DNA of 64,000 nt. Origin: Planococcus sp. MSAK28401. Its GTDB lineage: Bacteria > Bacillota > Bacilli > Bacillales_A > Planococcaceae. Location: positions 2,151,501-2,215,500 of the forward strand of contig NZ_JAAMTH010000001.1 of the NCBI RefSeq assembly GCF_018283455.1. The letters run 5' to 3'. Of the stretch, positions 23,606 to 32,537 are shown one piece after another. A program made the translations under genes and the position numbers. The notes under the pieces were generated by a model that saw nothing but the letters and a program-made list of their open reading frames with translations, had not been told where the DNA came from and did no database searches. The first letter of the stretch is position 1. Every line of letters starts with the position of its first letter.

Positions 23606-24603
23606 TCAAGGGCCGCATCGATGTCCGTAACCGGGACAATATCCATCTCGGTGCCGATTTCTTCTGCCGTTTCCACCGCGACATCAAAATTGCTCGGCCT
23701 TTCGGATTCGCCCTCGTTGTCGGGTGCGAAGAAAACATCGATGCCTGCACGGTCTGCTGCAATGACTTTTTGGTCGATCCCGCCGATTGGCCCGACCGTA
23801 CCGTCGCTTTCCATTGTGCCGGTCCCGGCGATGTCGTATCCGTGGGTAATGTCCTCATCGAGCAATTGATTCAGGATTTCCAAGGTGAACATTAATCCGG
23901 CGGACGGCCCGCCGATGGTGTCGGAATCGATCGAAACGTCCGGAGTCGTTTCGATTTCTTTGTCTTCCACAAACGAAATGCCGATGCCTGCACGTTCAGG
24001 CTCTGTCGGCAATGGGGCCAATGTGACTGTTTGCTTAATCGTGCGTTCATCACGCTCGATCACCAATTCCACTTCATCTCCCACCTTTTTGGTGCTCAAA
24101 TAATCAAGGAAATCTTCCATCGAACCATAAGCTTGACCATCTATTTCCAACAACCGGTCGCCCGGCGACAATAAACCCGCAGCCGCCCCGTCTTCCAGCA
24201 CGTTTAGGATGAATACGCCGTTGCTCGATACTTCATAAGGCTTCCCTGCTTCTTCAAAGGCCACTTGCAGCGCATTGACCTGTGAATCAGACATCAGCTT
24301 TAATTGCCTTACATTATATTCCTCATCGCTTTCATGGGGGCTTCTCACTTGTTCCGGGTCGAGCACCTTATAGCCTTCCTGAAATTGCGCCATGATATAC
24401 AAAGCTGGAGTCGCATTGAACATCGTCACGGTCATCAAGCTGAGCGTACCTTCGTCGCCTTCATCCCGTCCTTCGACCTCTACTAGCGGCGATAGTTCGT
24501 ATGCGTCGCCCGGTCGTGAAATGTAAGCATCCAGCCGGTAGGAGCTGACAAACACGACGAGCGCCATCACCAGCACAAAAAACCATAGTTTTTTATTTTT
24601 CAT
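23578..24603 (-). CDS. ylbL: Membrane-anchored PDZ/Lon-type serine protease YlbL
   Basis: SepM/YlbL-type protease of 341 residues: N-terminal membrane segment (KKLWFFVLVMALVVFVSSY), a PDZ domain (about 115-190; VLEDGAAAGLLSPGDRLLEIDGQ), and a C-terminal Lon-like protease domain. The expected Ser-Lys dyad is visible as TIGGPSAGLMFTLEIL (Ser) and GGIDQKVIAADRAG (Lys). In B. subtilis YlbL degrades the division inhibitor YneA after DNA damage. The ATG at 24603 follows AAGGAGAGGG; upstream in-frame codons lack family sequence. The 3' end overlaps convergent tmcAL, so no independent terminator fits between them. Confidence 0.94.
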   Translation of the reverse strand: MKNKKLWFFVLVMALVVFVSSYRLDAYISRPGDAYELSPLVEVEGRDEGDEGTLSLMTVTMFNATPALYIMAQFQEGYKVLDPEQVRSPHESDEEYNVRQLKLMSDSQVNALQVAFEEAGKPYEVSSNGVFILNVLEDGAAAGLLSPGDRLLEIDGQAYGSMEDFLDYLSTKKVGDEVELVIERDERTIKQTVTLAPLPTEPERAGIGISFVEDKEIETTPDVSIDSDTIGGPSAGLMFTLEILNQLLDEDITHGYDIAGTGTMESDGTVGPIGGIDQKVIAADRAGIDVFFAPDNEGESERPSNFDVAVETAEEIGTEMDIVPVTDIDAALDYLSELSPR

Positions 24604-24630
24604 CGCATACCCTCTCCTTTTCGTTCGAAC

Positions 24631-24658
24631 CACAACAAAAAGCCACGTGTCACGTGAC

Positions 24659-24659
<1 letters not shown>
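24631..24659 (-). terminator. Probable terminator between coaD and ylbL
   Basis: Minus-strand stem AGTCACG/CGTGGCT (loop TGACA) followed by TTTTTGTTG just after the coaD stop. It may be a partial terminator because ylbL follows closely. Confidence 0.6.
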
Positions 24660-25706
<1,047 letters not shown>

Positions 25707-25789
25707 ACAATCGCCTCTTACTTTATCATTTTAGTACTGCAAATACCGCCCTTAATGTTAGAATGGATTCTGGAAAGGACGTGTTTTAG

Positions 25790-26170
25790 ATGATACAACG
25801 TTTTATCGAACTTGGAGAAGGGTACGGCGATATATATGAACTTCGCCAATTGATGGAAAGCAATCGAGAACGGTTTATGCATGGGTTCGTTTTCGTTTCA
25901 AAAACAAAAGACGGCCAACCCGTCGTTTCCATCGCCGCTGCATTCCGGCCAGCCCCAGAAGGCAATTTCATGCCGATCTATCTGTGCCGAGAAGGTGTAC
26001 CGGATGGGTCAAAACGATTGGCCGTGTTCGAGGATGCGGTCAAGGAGATGGGCCATGAGCCGATTCGCATGGACGTCAAGCATTCTTCACAATACGCAGA
26101 CACCAAACTTTATTTCGGCCATCTCATCGCCATTCTCAGGCTCAACCATTATATTCCGCCGATGCAATGA
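25790..26170 (+). CDS. Conserved uncharacterised protein (DUF7147-like)
   Basis: A 126-residue soluble protein beginning MIQRFIELGEGYGDIYELRQLM. Similar small proteins lie next to ylbG/ylbH in many Bacillales and have been labelled methylthioribose kinase without basis; the size rules out a kinase. It looks like an alpha/beta single domain (VVSIAAAFRPAPEGNFMPIYLCREG). SD AAAGGACG lies rather far (about 11 nt) from the ATG. The stop codon is immediately adjacent to that of convergent ylbG (TGATCA), with no terminator between. Family assignment is from memory of the N-terminal pattern and is moderate. Confidence 0.7.
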   Translation: MIQRFIELGEGYGDIYELRQLMESNRERFMHGFVFVSKTKDGQPVVSIAAAFRPAPEGNFMPIYLCREGVPDGSKRLAVFEDAVKEMGHEPIRMDVKHSSQYADTKLYFGHLIAILRLNHYIPPMQ

Positions 26171-26443
26171 TCACAAGCCGATTTTATAATCGTATTCTTT
26201 CGCTTTATCAGGCTTGGCATTTTCATATTCCGTCTTAAGGAAAGGGCGCTGGGACTCCAGCACTTTCTTGACATACGGCAGTTTAGATAGTTTTTCTTTC
26301 GTGGCTTCGATTTTGTCCTGGTCCATATAGACGACGACATATTTCAATTTGCGGGAAATAAAATGGACGTGTCCATACTTCCGCAGCGATTTTGCTTGTT
26401 TTAGCTGATGCACATAGACAATCAGACCTTGGCGATCATGCAT
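26171..26443 (-). CDS. ylbG: DUF2129 protein YlbG
   Basis: A 90-residue cytoplasmic protein with the DUF2129 pattern: [38 protein letters not shown], an RNA-binding-like beta-alpha-beta arrangement, then [36 protein letters not shown]. Position next to rsmD/coaD and ylbF equals B. subtilis ylbG. Function is unknown. SD AGAGGGA precedes the ATG. The stop lies back-to-back with that of the convergent DUF7147-like gene. Confidence 0.9.
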   Translation of the reverse strand: MHDRQGLIVYVHQLKQAKSLRKYGHVHFISRKLKYVVVYMDQDKIEATKEKLSKLPYVKKVLESQRPFLKTEYENAKPDKAKEYDYKIGL

Positions 26444-26506
26444 ATCTATCCCTCTTTTCTAAACTCTAGAATACCATAGGTCTAAAAAAAGCCGCAACCG
26501 AATAAA

Positions 26507-26536
26507 CTGACAGCAAGTGAAGCCTTCCGCTATAAT
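26507..26536 (+). promoter_or_regulatory. Promoter for the glycerophosphodiesterase gene
   Basis: Plus strand: CTGACA (26507-26512), 18 bp, TATAAT (26531-26536), 34 bp before the chosen ATG. Confidence 0.75.
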
Positions 26537-26569
26537 GTGGATACTACCAAAACAGGGGGTTATACATAT

Positions 26570-27484
26570 ATGGGTAAGAAAACGAAAATCGGCCTGGCCG
26601 CAGCTGCTGTTGGCGCAGCGGCATGGGCCGGCTCAAAAGCATTTACAGAACCACAGAAACGGCCGCAAAAAGCGGTTCTTGATTATCAGCACCCGATTGT
26701 CCTGGCCCACCGCGGCGGCAGCTCGCTCGCACCGGAGCATACGATGGCAGCCTTTGACCGTGCCGCAGAACTCGGCGTACACGGGTTTGAAATCGATATT
26801 CGCATGACCAATGACGAAGAGATCTTAGTTTTCCACGATGAATTTGTCGACCGTACTTCCGGATCAGCCGGCCGCGTAGCCGAAATGACACTAGATGAAT
26901 TGCGTGAGCTTGATCTCGGCTACCATTTCGTCGATGACAAGGGTGAAAATTCATACCGCGGCAAAGGCGAAAAAGTCGTCCTGCTTCGTGATTTACTGGA
27001 AAAATTCCCACAGATGTACGTCAATATCGACATCAAAGACGCACCTGATACGTATGAAGGCAGTTTGGTGCCATCGAAACTGTGGCGTCTGATTGAATCA
27101 CTTGGTGCGGAAGACCGTGTCGTCGTCACCAGCTTCTACGACGAACAAATCGACCGCTTCAATCTATACGCCCAAAACCGAGTCGCTCTCGGCGCTGGAG
27201 AAAATGAAGTGCGCAAAGCTTTCACTTCCTTCAATAGCCAATTCGGCCATCTTTATACGCCGCGTGCGGATGTCGTGCAGATTCCGGTGAAACATTCGGT
27301 ATTCCGCCTTGACTCTGCACGGTTCATTGCCTTCCTGGAACGACTGAATGTCCCGGTTCATTATTGGGTCATCGACAACAAGGAAGCGATGGAAAAATTG
27401 ATCAACGCCGGAGCCAAAGGCATTATTACCGACCGGCCTGATATCGCTATCGAAATGATTTCGGCACTAGAAGAACAACGCTAA
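26570..27484 (+). CDS. Membrane-anchored glycerophosphodiester phosphodiesterase
   Basis: Hydrolyses glycerophosphodiesters (phospholipid head-group or teichoic-acid derived) to glycerol-3-phosphate and an alcohol. An N-terminal hydrophobic segment (GLAAAAVGAAAWAGSKA) suggests an uncleaved membrane anchor or signal. The GDPD TIM barrel starts at LAHRGGSSLAPEHTMAAFDRAAELGVHGFEIDIRMTNDEEILVFHDEFVDRTS, which holds the catalytic His pair (HRGG, VFHDE) and the metal-binding Glu/Asp (EIDI). It ends with HYWVIDNKEAMEKLINAGAKGIITDRPD. The ATG at 26570 follows GGGGGT; a longer frame exists but its start lies at the promoter -10. 304 residues. Confidence 0.92.
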   Translation: MGKKTKIGLAAAAVGAAAWAGSKAFTEPQKRPQKAVLDYQHPIVLAHRGGSSLAPEHTMAAFDRAAELGVHGFEIDIRMTNDEEILVFHDEFVDRTSGSAGRVAEMTLDELRELDLGYHFVDDKGENSYRGKGEKVVLLRDLLEKFPQMYVNIDIKDAPDTYEGSLVPSKLWRLIESLGAEDRVVVTSFYDEQIDRFNLYAQNRVALGAGENEVRKAFTSFNSQFGHLYTPRADVVQIPVKHSVFRLDSARFIAFLERLNVPVHYWVIDNKEAMEKLINAGAKGIITDRPDIAIEMISALEEQR

Positions 27485-27486
27485 TA

Positions 27487-27520
27487 AAAAAAGTGCAACC
27501 CGGTGGGGTTGCACTTTTTT
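27487..27520. terminator. Bidirectional terminator between the GDPD gene and ylbF
   Basis: A 14-bp stem (AAAAAAGTGCAACC / GGTTGCACTTTTTT) with a 6-nt loop between the convergent stops; T runs on both strands. Confidence 0.92.
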
Positions 27521-27522
27521 TA

Positions 27523-27969
27523 TTATGCGGAACAGGAACAGCCGCCGCCTGTGCCGCAGCCGCTTCCACATGAGGAATCCGAAGAAAAGAACGGATTGCT
27601 CGAAGGGATCTTAACGGCTTCCGACACTGACCGGCCAAGGATGAAACTCACTTGGTCCATCAAGTCCTGCAGCTCATTTTCCGCGAGCCGCAGCTCGGCC
27701 ACCTTTTCATTGAGGTCCAGCCGGCGTTTATCCACGCGGATTTGCTTCATCACCCGTTTGTAATCCGGGTGGTATTTGCCAAAGCGCTGCACTTCCTCGT
27801 ACAGCTCCTTCAGCCTGGCGAAGTCATGGATCTCCTTCGCCAATAGTTTATCGCTATAGACAGAATCATAGGCATCGCGGTATGTCGCAGCCTGTTCTGA
27901 TTGCAGTATCATTTCACTCAGCTCGTCCGAAGAGTCAGTTATACCGACCCATTCGTAGGTCATGATCAC
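27523..27969 (-). CDS. ylbF: Y-complex protein YlbF
   Basis: YlbF forms a complex with YmcA and YaaT that binds iron-sulfur clusters and directs RNase Y-dependent mRNA processing, affecting competence and biofilm in B. subtilis. The helical com_ylbF core is clear: ELSEMILQSEQAATYRDAYDS, QRFGKYHPDYKRVMKQIRVDKRRLDLNEKVAELRLAENELQDLMDQV. The C-terminal tail has the five cysteines (SCGSGCGTGGGCSCSA) associated with the cluster. The start is probably the GTG at 27969, 8 nt from AGGAGG; the ATG two codons later is the alternative. 148 residues, as in B. subtilis (149). Confidence 0.93.
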   Translation of the reverse strand: MIMTYEWVGITDSSDELSEMILQSEQAATYRDAYDSVYSDKLLAKEIHDFARLKELYEEVQRFGKYHPDYKRVMKQIRVDKRRLDLNEKVAELRLAENELQDLMDQVSFILGRSVSEAVKIPSSNPFFSSDSSCGSGCGTGGGCSCSA

Positions 27970-28063
27970 TTTGCATTCCTCCTCTACGCTTCCATCATAG
28001 CAGATTGTTTTCCAGATTCATACACTGTTTATTCCTGAAAATAGCTGAAAGTAAAGGCTCGCC

Positions 28064-29128
28064 CTATTGGCTTTCATAAACGCCGGGATCCTGTTTTAAT
28101 AGGATCTGGCTATAATACTTGCCGAATACGCCGACACCGACCTGGTTATACTGTGTATTCAATAAAGTTTCCCTATGGCTTGGCGAGTTGAACCAGCCAT
28201 GCAATGTCTCAGCTGCATCGTAATAGCGTGAAGCCGTGTTGATGGCCGCCAGATCGAATAGAATATCCGCACCTTGCAGGCGAGCTTCCAAATCGGATAC
28301 TTCCATCTCTACGGAAGTGAATTCCATGCGCGCCATTTCCTCACTCGTCTGCTCGGCCAATAAACTGATGCCGACGTTCTCCTTAACTAAGGAACGCTGA
28401 TGGCGAAGCCGGTAGACATTGGTCAAATCGACCAATTGTTTTGCATTGGCATCATCAATCGACCGCTGCAAAGTCGATGATGGCCTTGGCGTCACCAATA
28501 AATCTCCCGAATACATCATATCGTAAGGCTGGTGGCGGATGAGCGTTTCTGCGTCCATGAACCTGACTGCCTCTAACTGCTGATCTTCTGCATCGATATA
28601 CAATTGTGCATAGAGATCTTCAAAACTAACCAATATCCGTTTATCCATGTCCTGCTCGCTCAAATTAAAGGTATAGGTATTGGTGCCGTATTTCACAGTC
28701 ACCTCGTTCTCAACGATTGTGAACCTGTACAAATCGGCTAGCGTTTGCCCGATTGTGTAAGGCTCTACATCCGTAGACTCCCCAGCTGCATATACTTGGA
28801 TAACGCGCCCTTCCTTCACCCCGACCATGACAAAATTGGAATACGCGGCATCGTACACCCACCATTCATACCCAAAAGCAGATGGCTCGATGCGGTCGGG
28901 CTTGCCATGCTCTGCCAGCCATTCTTCCGATGACTCTCCGATATGTACGGAAAGCCCGCTCGTCGGCCGTTCAATATCCATCGCCGAATCCGTCAAATTA
29001 TCGGCTGGCAAAGGATCCGCCGGCCGCGGAGCTTCCAGCAATTCATTTTCACTGATTGACGGGTCCAAGTAAAACAGTCCAATTAGGACAATCGCCAAGA
29101 AAATCATGATGCGTAACAAGTCCTTCAC
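28064..29128 (-). CDS. CAP-domain (SCP-like) exported protein, YlbC-like
   Basis: A membrane segment (residues about 4-21, LLRIMIFLAIVLIGLFYL) exports the protein. The middle (about 65-200; SEEWLAEHGKPDRIEPSAFGYEWWVYD and onward) is the CAP-associated N-terminal domain. The last 140 residues are a CAP domain with LVDLTNVYRLRHQRSL, SEEMARMEF and HGWFNSPSHRETLLNTQYNQVGVGVF. The active-site-like histidine at the start of the CAP domain is less clear. GTG at 29128 is preferred, 8 nt after AGGAG. Function is unknown; the B. subtilis gene in this position is ylbC. Confidence 0.85.
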   Translation of the reverse strand: MKDLLRIMIFLAIVLIGLFYLDPSISENELLEAPRPADPLPADNLTDSAMDIERPTSGLSVHIGESSEEWLAEHGKPDRIEPSAFGYEWWVYDAAYSNFVMVGVKEGRVIQVYAAGESTDVEPYTIGQTLADLYRFTIVENEVTVKYGTNTYTFNLSEQDMDKRILVSFEDLYAQLYIDAEDQQLEAVRFMDAETLIRHQPYDMMYSGDLLVTPRPSSTLQRSIDDANAKQLVDLTNVYRLRHQRSLVKENVGISLLAEQTSEEMARMEFTSVEMEVSDLEARLQGADILFDLAAINTASRYYDAAETLHGWFNSPSHRETLLNTQYNQVGVGVFGKYYSQILLKQDPGVYESQ

Positions 29129-29157
29129 TGAATCAGCTCCTGACACCCATTTTCCCC

Positions 29158-29187
29158 ATTATAACAGCCGCCTGCATTCTGACACAA
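29158..29187 (-). promoter_or_regulatory. Promoter for the CAP-domain gene
   Basis: Minus strand: extended -10 TGTTATAAT with TATAAT at 29158-29163, and TTGTGT (29182-29187) 18 bp upstream. Confidence 0.65.
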
Positions 29188-29195
29188 TCTAGCCA

Positions 29196-29224
29196 TTGCA
29201 TGTACCTAAAATATGATCTATTAT
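29196..29224 (+). promoter_or_regulatory. Promoter for the YugN-like gene
   Basis: Plus strand: TTGCAT (29196-29201), 17 bp, TATTAT (29219-29224); divergent from the CAP-domain gene promoter with the -35 boxes close together. Confidence 0.65.
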
Positions 29225-29268
29225 TAAAGGAGCATTCAGTCTTTTTTTGTTATAGAGGAGGAGATCCC

Positions 29269-29634
29269 ATGTATTTTGAAAATACAGGACTAGAGAACAT
29301 CGAAGTGGATATTACATTGCTTGAAGACATCATGAACAAGCATGGCTTAACGAAAGAAGGCCAGTGGGATTATGAGCGTGTCACTTACGACCGCAAATTC
29401 ATCGTCCGTGAAGGCACTTATTACTTGCGCGTTTTCGCTTACGCAATCGATGGAGACGTCGATGCCAACGATGCGACTATGCGTGTCTTGAAGCCGGTCA
29501 TCGGCAAGCATTACTACCCGCACGGCATTGAATATGGTGAAGACGAGCATTTCCCGGATCACCTATTGAAAACTGGCGCTGAAATTTTGGCTTCCATCAA
29601 AAAAGAAATTTCCGAGTTCGAAATCAAAGCGTAA
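29269..29634 (+). CDS. YugN-like family protein
   Basis: A 121-residue soluble protein matching the YugN-like pattern: MYFENTGLENIEVDITLLEDIMNKHGLTKEGQWDYERVTYDRKF, then YYLRVFAYAIDGDVDANDATMRVLKPVIGKHYYPHGIEYGEDEHFPDHLL. Function is unknown. SD GAGGAGGAG lies 5-8 nt before the chosen ATG at 29269; an earlier in-frame ATG would begin in the promoter region. It is a single-gene unit with its own promoter and terminator. Confidence 0.85.
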   Translation: MYFENTGLENIEVDITLLEDIMNKHGLTKEGQWDYERVTYDRKFIVREGTYYLRVFAYAIDGDVDANDATMRVLKPVIGKHYYPHGIEYGEDEHFPDHLLKTGAEILASIKKEISEFEIKA

Positions 29635-29639
29635 AATCT

Positions 29640-29669
29640 CCGCAGTTCAATACGAACTGCGGTTTTTTT
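29640..29669 (+). terminator. Terminator after the YugN-like gene
   Basis: 9-bp perfect stem CCGCAGTTC/GAACTGCGG with a 5-nt loop followed by seven T. Confidence 0.9.
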
Positions 29670-29722
29670 AAACAAATGCTTTTTTCGTTTAATTTCACCT
29701 AGCCAATTGAAGGAGGTTTATT

Positions 29723-30781
29723 GTGGGCAAGTGGTTTAATAAAAAACTGGCAACGCTGTTGCTGGTCATCGCTATTGTGGTTTTAATCTCTATATACATA
29801 TTGCCGATTGCCGTTCCGCTGATCATCGCTTTGCTCACCGCCATCTTCCTCGAACCTTTTGTCAAATTTGTTCAGAAAAGGTTCAAATGGCAACGCAAAG
29901 GTGCAGTCATCACGGTGTTTATTCTTTTCCTCGTCATTGCTTCGGGCTTGGTTTACTGGATTATCACACAGTTGGTCGGACAAATTATACAATTCTCAAA
30001 AATGGTTCCAGAGTATACAAATTCCCTCTCACATATGTGGGGTGAAGTGGAAGCCTTCTTCCTGCGCTCTACCGCCGAAATGCCGGTGGAAGTCGTCAAT
30101 TCCTTCGAGACGGAAATGATCGCTTTTGCAGAAGGCATACGCGACTGGATCTTAACATTCGTCAATTACGATACGGTGACCAATTTATTGACGGGCATCC
30201 CTTCTTTTTTGGTCAGCTTTATCGTCTTCCTCATTGCCTTGTTCCTGTTCATGCTCGATTTGATGGATTTGAAAGGCATGCTATTCAACCGCCTGAAGGA
30301 ATCGACGGCTGAAAAAGTGCGCTTTATGAGCGCAAGGCTGAACAATGTCGTCTTCGGCTTCCTGAAAGCCCAATTCCTTGTCAGCTTGATTATCTTTGCA
30401 GTTTCATTGATCGCCTTGTTGTTCATCGCGCCGGAATATGCTTTGGTCATGTCGCTCGTCATCTGGGTCATCGACTTCATCCCGATCCTCGGTTCGATTA
30501 TCGTATTGACCCCTTGGTTCATTTATATGTTCATTGTCGGCGATATCGTCCAAGGAACGCAGCTTGCGATTTTGGCCTTAGTGCTACTGGTCATCAGAAG
30601 AACAGTCGAACCGAAAGTGATGGGTACCCAAATCGGGCTATCCCCCCTTGCCACATTGATCGCCATGTTCATCGGCCTTCAATTGATCGGTTTTCTTGGC
30701 TTCTTCATCGGACCGCTACTGGTCATTCTCTTTACTTCAGCACGTGAAGCCGGCATCATCAAAATGGAGTTTAAAGTTTAA
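29723..30781 (+). CDS. AI-2E family (PerM-like) membrane transporter
   Basis: Polytopic membrane protein of 352 residues with about eight hydrophobic segments and family motifs LPIAVPLIIALLTAIFLEPFV (about 25-45), GFLKAQFLVSLIIFAVSLIAL, VIDFIPILGSIIVLTPW (about 250) and VEPKVMGTQIGLSPLATLIAMFIGLQLIGFLGFFIGPLLVIL. Members have been proposed to export AI-2, act as Na+/H+ antiporters or have other roles; the substrate here cannot be inferred. The start is GTG after AAGGAGG (spacing about 6). It is monocistronic with a terminator downstream. Confidence 0.88.
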   Translation: MGKWFNKKLATLLLVIAIVVLISIYILPIAVPLIIALLTAIFLEPFVKFVQKRFKWQRKGAVITVFILFLVIASGLVYWIITQLVGQIIQFSKMVPEYTNSLSHMWGEVEAFFLRSTAEMPVEVVNSFETEMIAFAEGIRDWILTFVNYDTVTNLLTGIPSFLVSFIVFLIALFLFMLDLMDLKGMLFNRLKESTAEKVRFMSARLNNVVFGFLKAQFLVSLIIFAVSLIALLFIAPEYALVMSLVIWVIDFIPILGSIIVLTPWFIYMFIVGDIVQGTQLAILALVLLVIRRTVEPKVMGTQIGLSPLATLIAMFIGLQLIGFLGFFIGPLLVILFTSAREAGIIKMEFKV

Positions 30782-30791
30782 AATGCAAAAT

Positions 30792-30824
30792 AAAAGCACT
30801 GAGCAAATTATGCTCAGTGCTTTT
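30792..30824 (+). terminator. Terminator after the AI-2E gene (copy 1)
   Basis: 14-bp stem AAAAGCACTGAGCA/TGCTCAGTGCTTTT with a 5-nt loop, followed by T. Nearly identical in sequence to the hairpin at 31062-31096. Confidence 0.92.
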
Positions 30825-30908
30825 TCAGAGTGTGGAAGAAATCTGAAATCGCTATAAATGAAAAAGGAGACCGCTTATTCCACATTCAAAAATCAATGTT
30901 CTATGCAA

Positions 30909-31036
30909 GTATTTGGAGAAGCGCTCGCTCGACTCCTGTGGATCAGCGAGACGACCGAGACCCCGCAAGCAGCGTAGCGGCTGAGGAGGCTTGGGCGCGA
31001 GCCCACGGAAAGCGAGCGATAAGCTTCGGAAAATAC
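30909..31036. repeat. Structured intergenic repeat-like element
   Basis: About 128 bp of noncoding sequence with an outer dyad (GTATTT...GAAGC at 30909-30921 against GCTTC...AAATAC at 31023-31036), an inner dyad CGCTCGCT (30922-30929) / AGCGAGCG (31011-31018), and a hairpin TGGGC-GCGA-GCCCA (30992-31005) with a GNRA-type loop. It contains GAGACCCCGC and GAGGAGGC, which I associate with a dispersed intergenic repeat of Bacillales. Reading frames across it look accidental. There is only one copy in this window. Confidence 0.65.
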
Positions 31037-31061
31037 GGTGTCTAACCTTTCTCGAAAACCG

Positions 31062-31096
31062 AAAAAGCACTGAGCGAGTTACGCTCAGTGCTTTTT
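31062..31096. terminator. Terminator after ctaM (copy 2)
   Basis: 15-bp stem AAAAAGCACTGAGCG/CGCTCAGTGCTTTTT, loop AGTTA. It abuts the ctaM stop on the minus strand and has T runs on both strands. The core equals the hairpin at 30792-30824 except for a G-C replacing an A-T closing pair. Confidence 0.92.
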
Positions 31097-31558
31097 TTAT
31101 CCACCCAGAATCGCTTTGAAAACCGAAGTCGTGTGTCCGCCTTCGTAGAATACATAAAGCAGTAAATAAACGGTAACTCCTGTAATTGCGGTGAAGAACC
31201 ACACAACACTGGTGAATGGGCCGATCTTGCGGTGTTTGTCGAGGCGATTTTTCAATCCCCAATAGATGGTCACCAGCCCCATTACCGCCCCGATCGTTGC
31301 GAGCGTGATATGGAAGATCAGAAAGACGGTGTAGTAAATCTTCAGCTCATCCGGTCCCCCGAATGCTGTGTTTCCGACAAATAGAGTGCGCGAGACATAG
31401 ATGATGAAAAACGTCAGCGCAGCGGCCCCAGCGCCAAGCATCACTTTTTTATGTGCTTCGATGCGGCGTTTGAGAATCAAGTTCCATCCGATCGCCACCA
31501 ATATGGCGCTCAAGACGATAAAGAATGTACTGATGGTTGGCAATAGCGGCAAATTCAT
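31097..31558 (-). CDS. ctaM: DUF420 protein CtaM, cytochrome oxidase maturation
   Basis: A 153-residue membrane protein with about four to five hydrophobic helices. It has the DUF420 histidines in IEAHKKVMLGAGAA, YTVFLIFHITLATIGAVMGLVTIYWGLKNRLDKHRKIGPFTSVVWFFTAITGVTVYLLLY. In Staphylococcus aureus CtaM is required for the aa3-type haem-copper oxidase, and it clusters with cta genes in Bacillales. Here it lies 20 bp after ctaG on the same strand, as the last gene of the cta region, so a role in caa3 assembly is inferred. Confidence 0.9.
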   Translation of the reverse strand: MNLPLLPTISTFFIVLSAILVAIGWNLILKRRIEAHKKVMLGAGAAALTFFIIYVSRTLFVGNTAFGGPDELKIYYTVFLIFHITLATIGAVMGLVTIYWGLKNRLDKHRKIGPFTSVVWFFTAITGVTVYLLLYVFYEGGHTTSVFKAILGG

Positions 31559-31578
31559 TTAATTAAACTCCTTTTGGG

Positions 31579-32505
31579 TCATTGCCCATTATGTCTGAAA
31601 TACGCCATATCTTTGCGGTCTTGCAAAACTTTAGCGGTAATCTCATCGGCATTGGCTGTTTCATTTTTGAGCCATTCATGGAAGACCAGCCAAATGAATA
31701 CGGTGAATACCAATTCCTGGATAATCTTCATTGTAATACCGCCAGTGCGTTGGTCTTCAATCAGCGACATGTTCGTGAAGAGTTCGGGGCCTGACAAGTT
31801 CAGCTGGGCCAATGTCCCTGCAGGTACGCATAAAGCCATCGCCTGCATCCAAGCTTCCCCGTCTGAATACGTTGCATAAAACGGTGTCGTGCTGAAAATG
31901 ATCAAAGCACAAGCTGGCGTCATCAAAACGCTCAAACCGAATAAATAGCCCAATTTCTTGAGTCCGTGGAATTTATGCATGCCTTCTAGATTATTGACCA
32001 CCGGCCACCAGTAAAGAAGTGCCGACACGAATAATAAAGTGCTGACGATGCTGTGGATCAGCATGTCCTGCTTGACGAAATCGAAGACAAGCGGCAAATG
32101 GTAAACGGAGAAAAACAAACTGAATAGCAGCAAGGCAATCAAAGGCTTTGTGAAAAACATGAACAGAGGGTTGATGACGGGTAACTCGATGAATGCCCGC
32201 CAAATATATGAAGGAATCCCCATGATCACCAGAGGGGCAGCCAATAGCAAGAGCAGCGCCATCTGAACCATATGCATCGTCAAGGTAATATGGCCAAGCA
32301 AGTCGACCGGCGAGCCTTTCAGGATGTAGATCAGGGCCATCCCTGAAACGAAGAGCAATGCCTGTTTGGTTTGAAGCGGTTCACTAGCAGTGAATTTATG
32401 TCTCCACTTAGTGGTGACCAGAAAATATAAAAGCGTAATCAGTACGAGAAATCCAAAATACCAGGGGCTCCATAACGCTTCGAAGCCAAAAATGCTTATT
32501 GGCAT
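31579..32505 (-). CDS. ctaG: Cytochrome c oxidase assembly factor CtaG
   Basis: CtaG (caa3_CtaG family) is a membrane protein needed for formation of active cytochrome caa3, probably in CuB insertion. The 308-residue protein has about seven hydrophobic segments and the family motifs LLGHITLTMHMVQMALLLLLAAPLVIMGIPSYIWR and LIHSIVSTLLFVSALLYWWPVVNNLEGMH, with conserved histidines (HITLTMHM). SD AAAAGGAGG and a near-consensus promoter precede it, so although it follows ctaF it forms a new transcript with ctaM. Confidence 0.95.
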   Translation of the reverse strand: MPISIFGFEALWSPWYFGFLVLITLLYFLVTTKWRHKFTASEPLQTKQALLFVSGMALIYILKGSPVDLLGHITLTMHMVQMALLLLLAAPLVIMGIPSYIWRAFIELPVINPLFMFFTKPLIALLLFSLFFSVYHLPLVFDFVKQDMLIHSIVSTLLFVSALLYWWPVVNNLEGMHKFHGLKKLGYLFGLSVLMTPACALIIFSTTPFYATYSDGEAWMQAMALCVPAGTLAQLNLSGPELFTNMSLIEDQRTGGITMKIIQELVFTVFIWLVFHEWLKNETANADEITAKVLQDRKDMAYFRHNGQ

Positions 32506-32537
32506 TAGACCGTACCTCCTTTTCCTTAAGTAACCTC

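Noticed and set aside
30830-31262. Open frames on both strands through the intergenic repeat
   Set aside because: They cross a terminator hairpin and a highly structured element, and one overlaps the antisense of ctaM. Composition is Arg/Ser-rich and does not resemble a folded protein.
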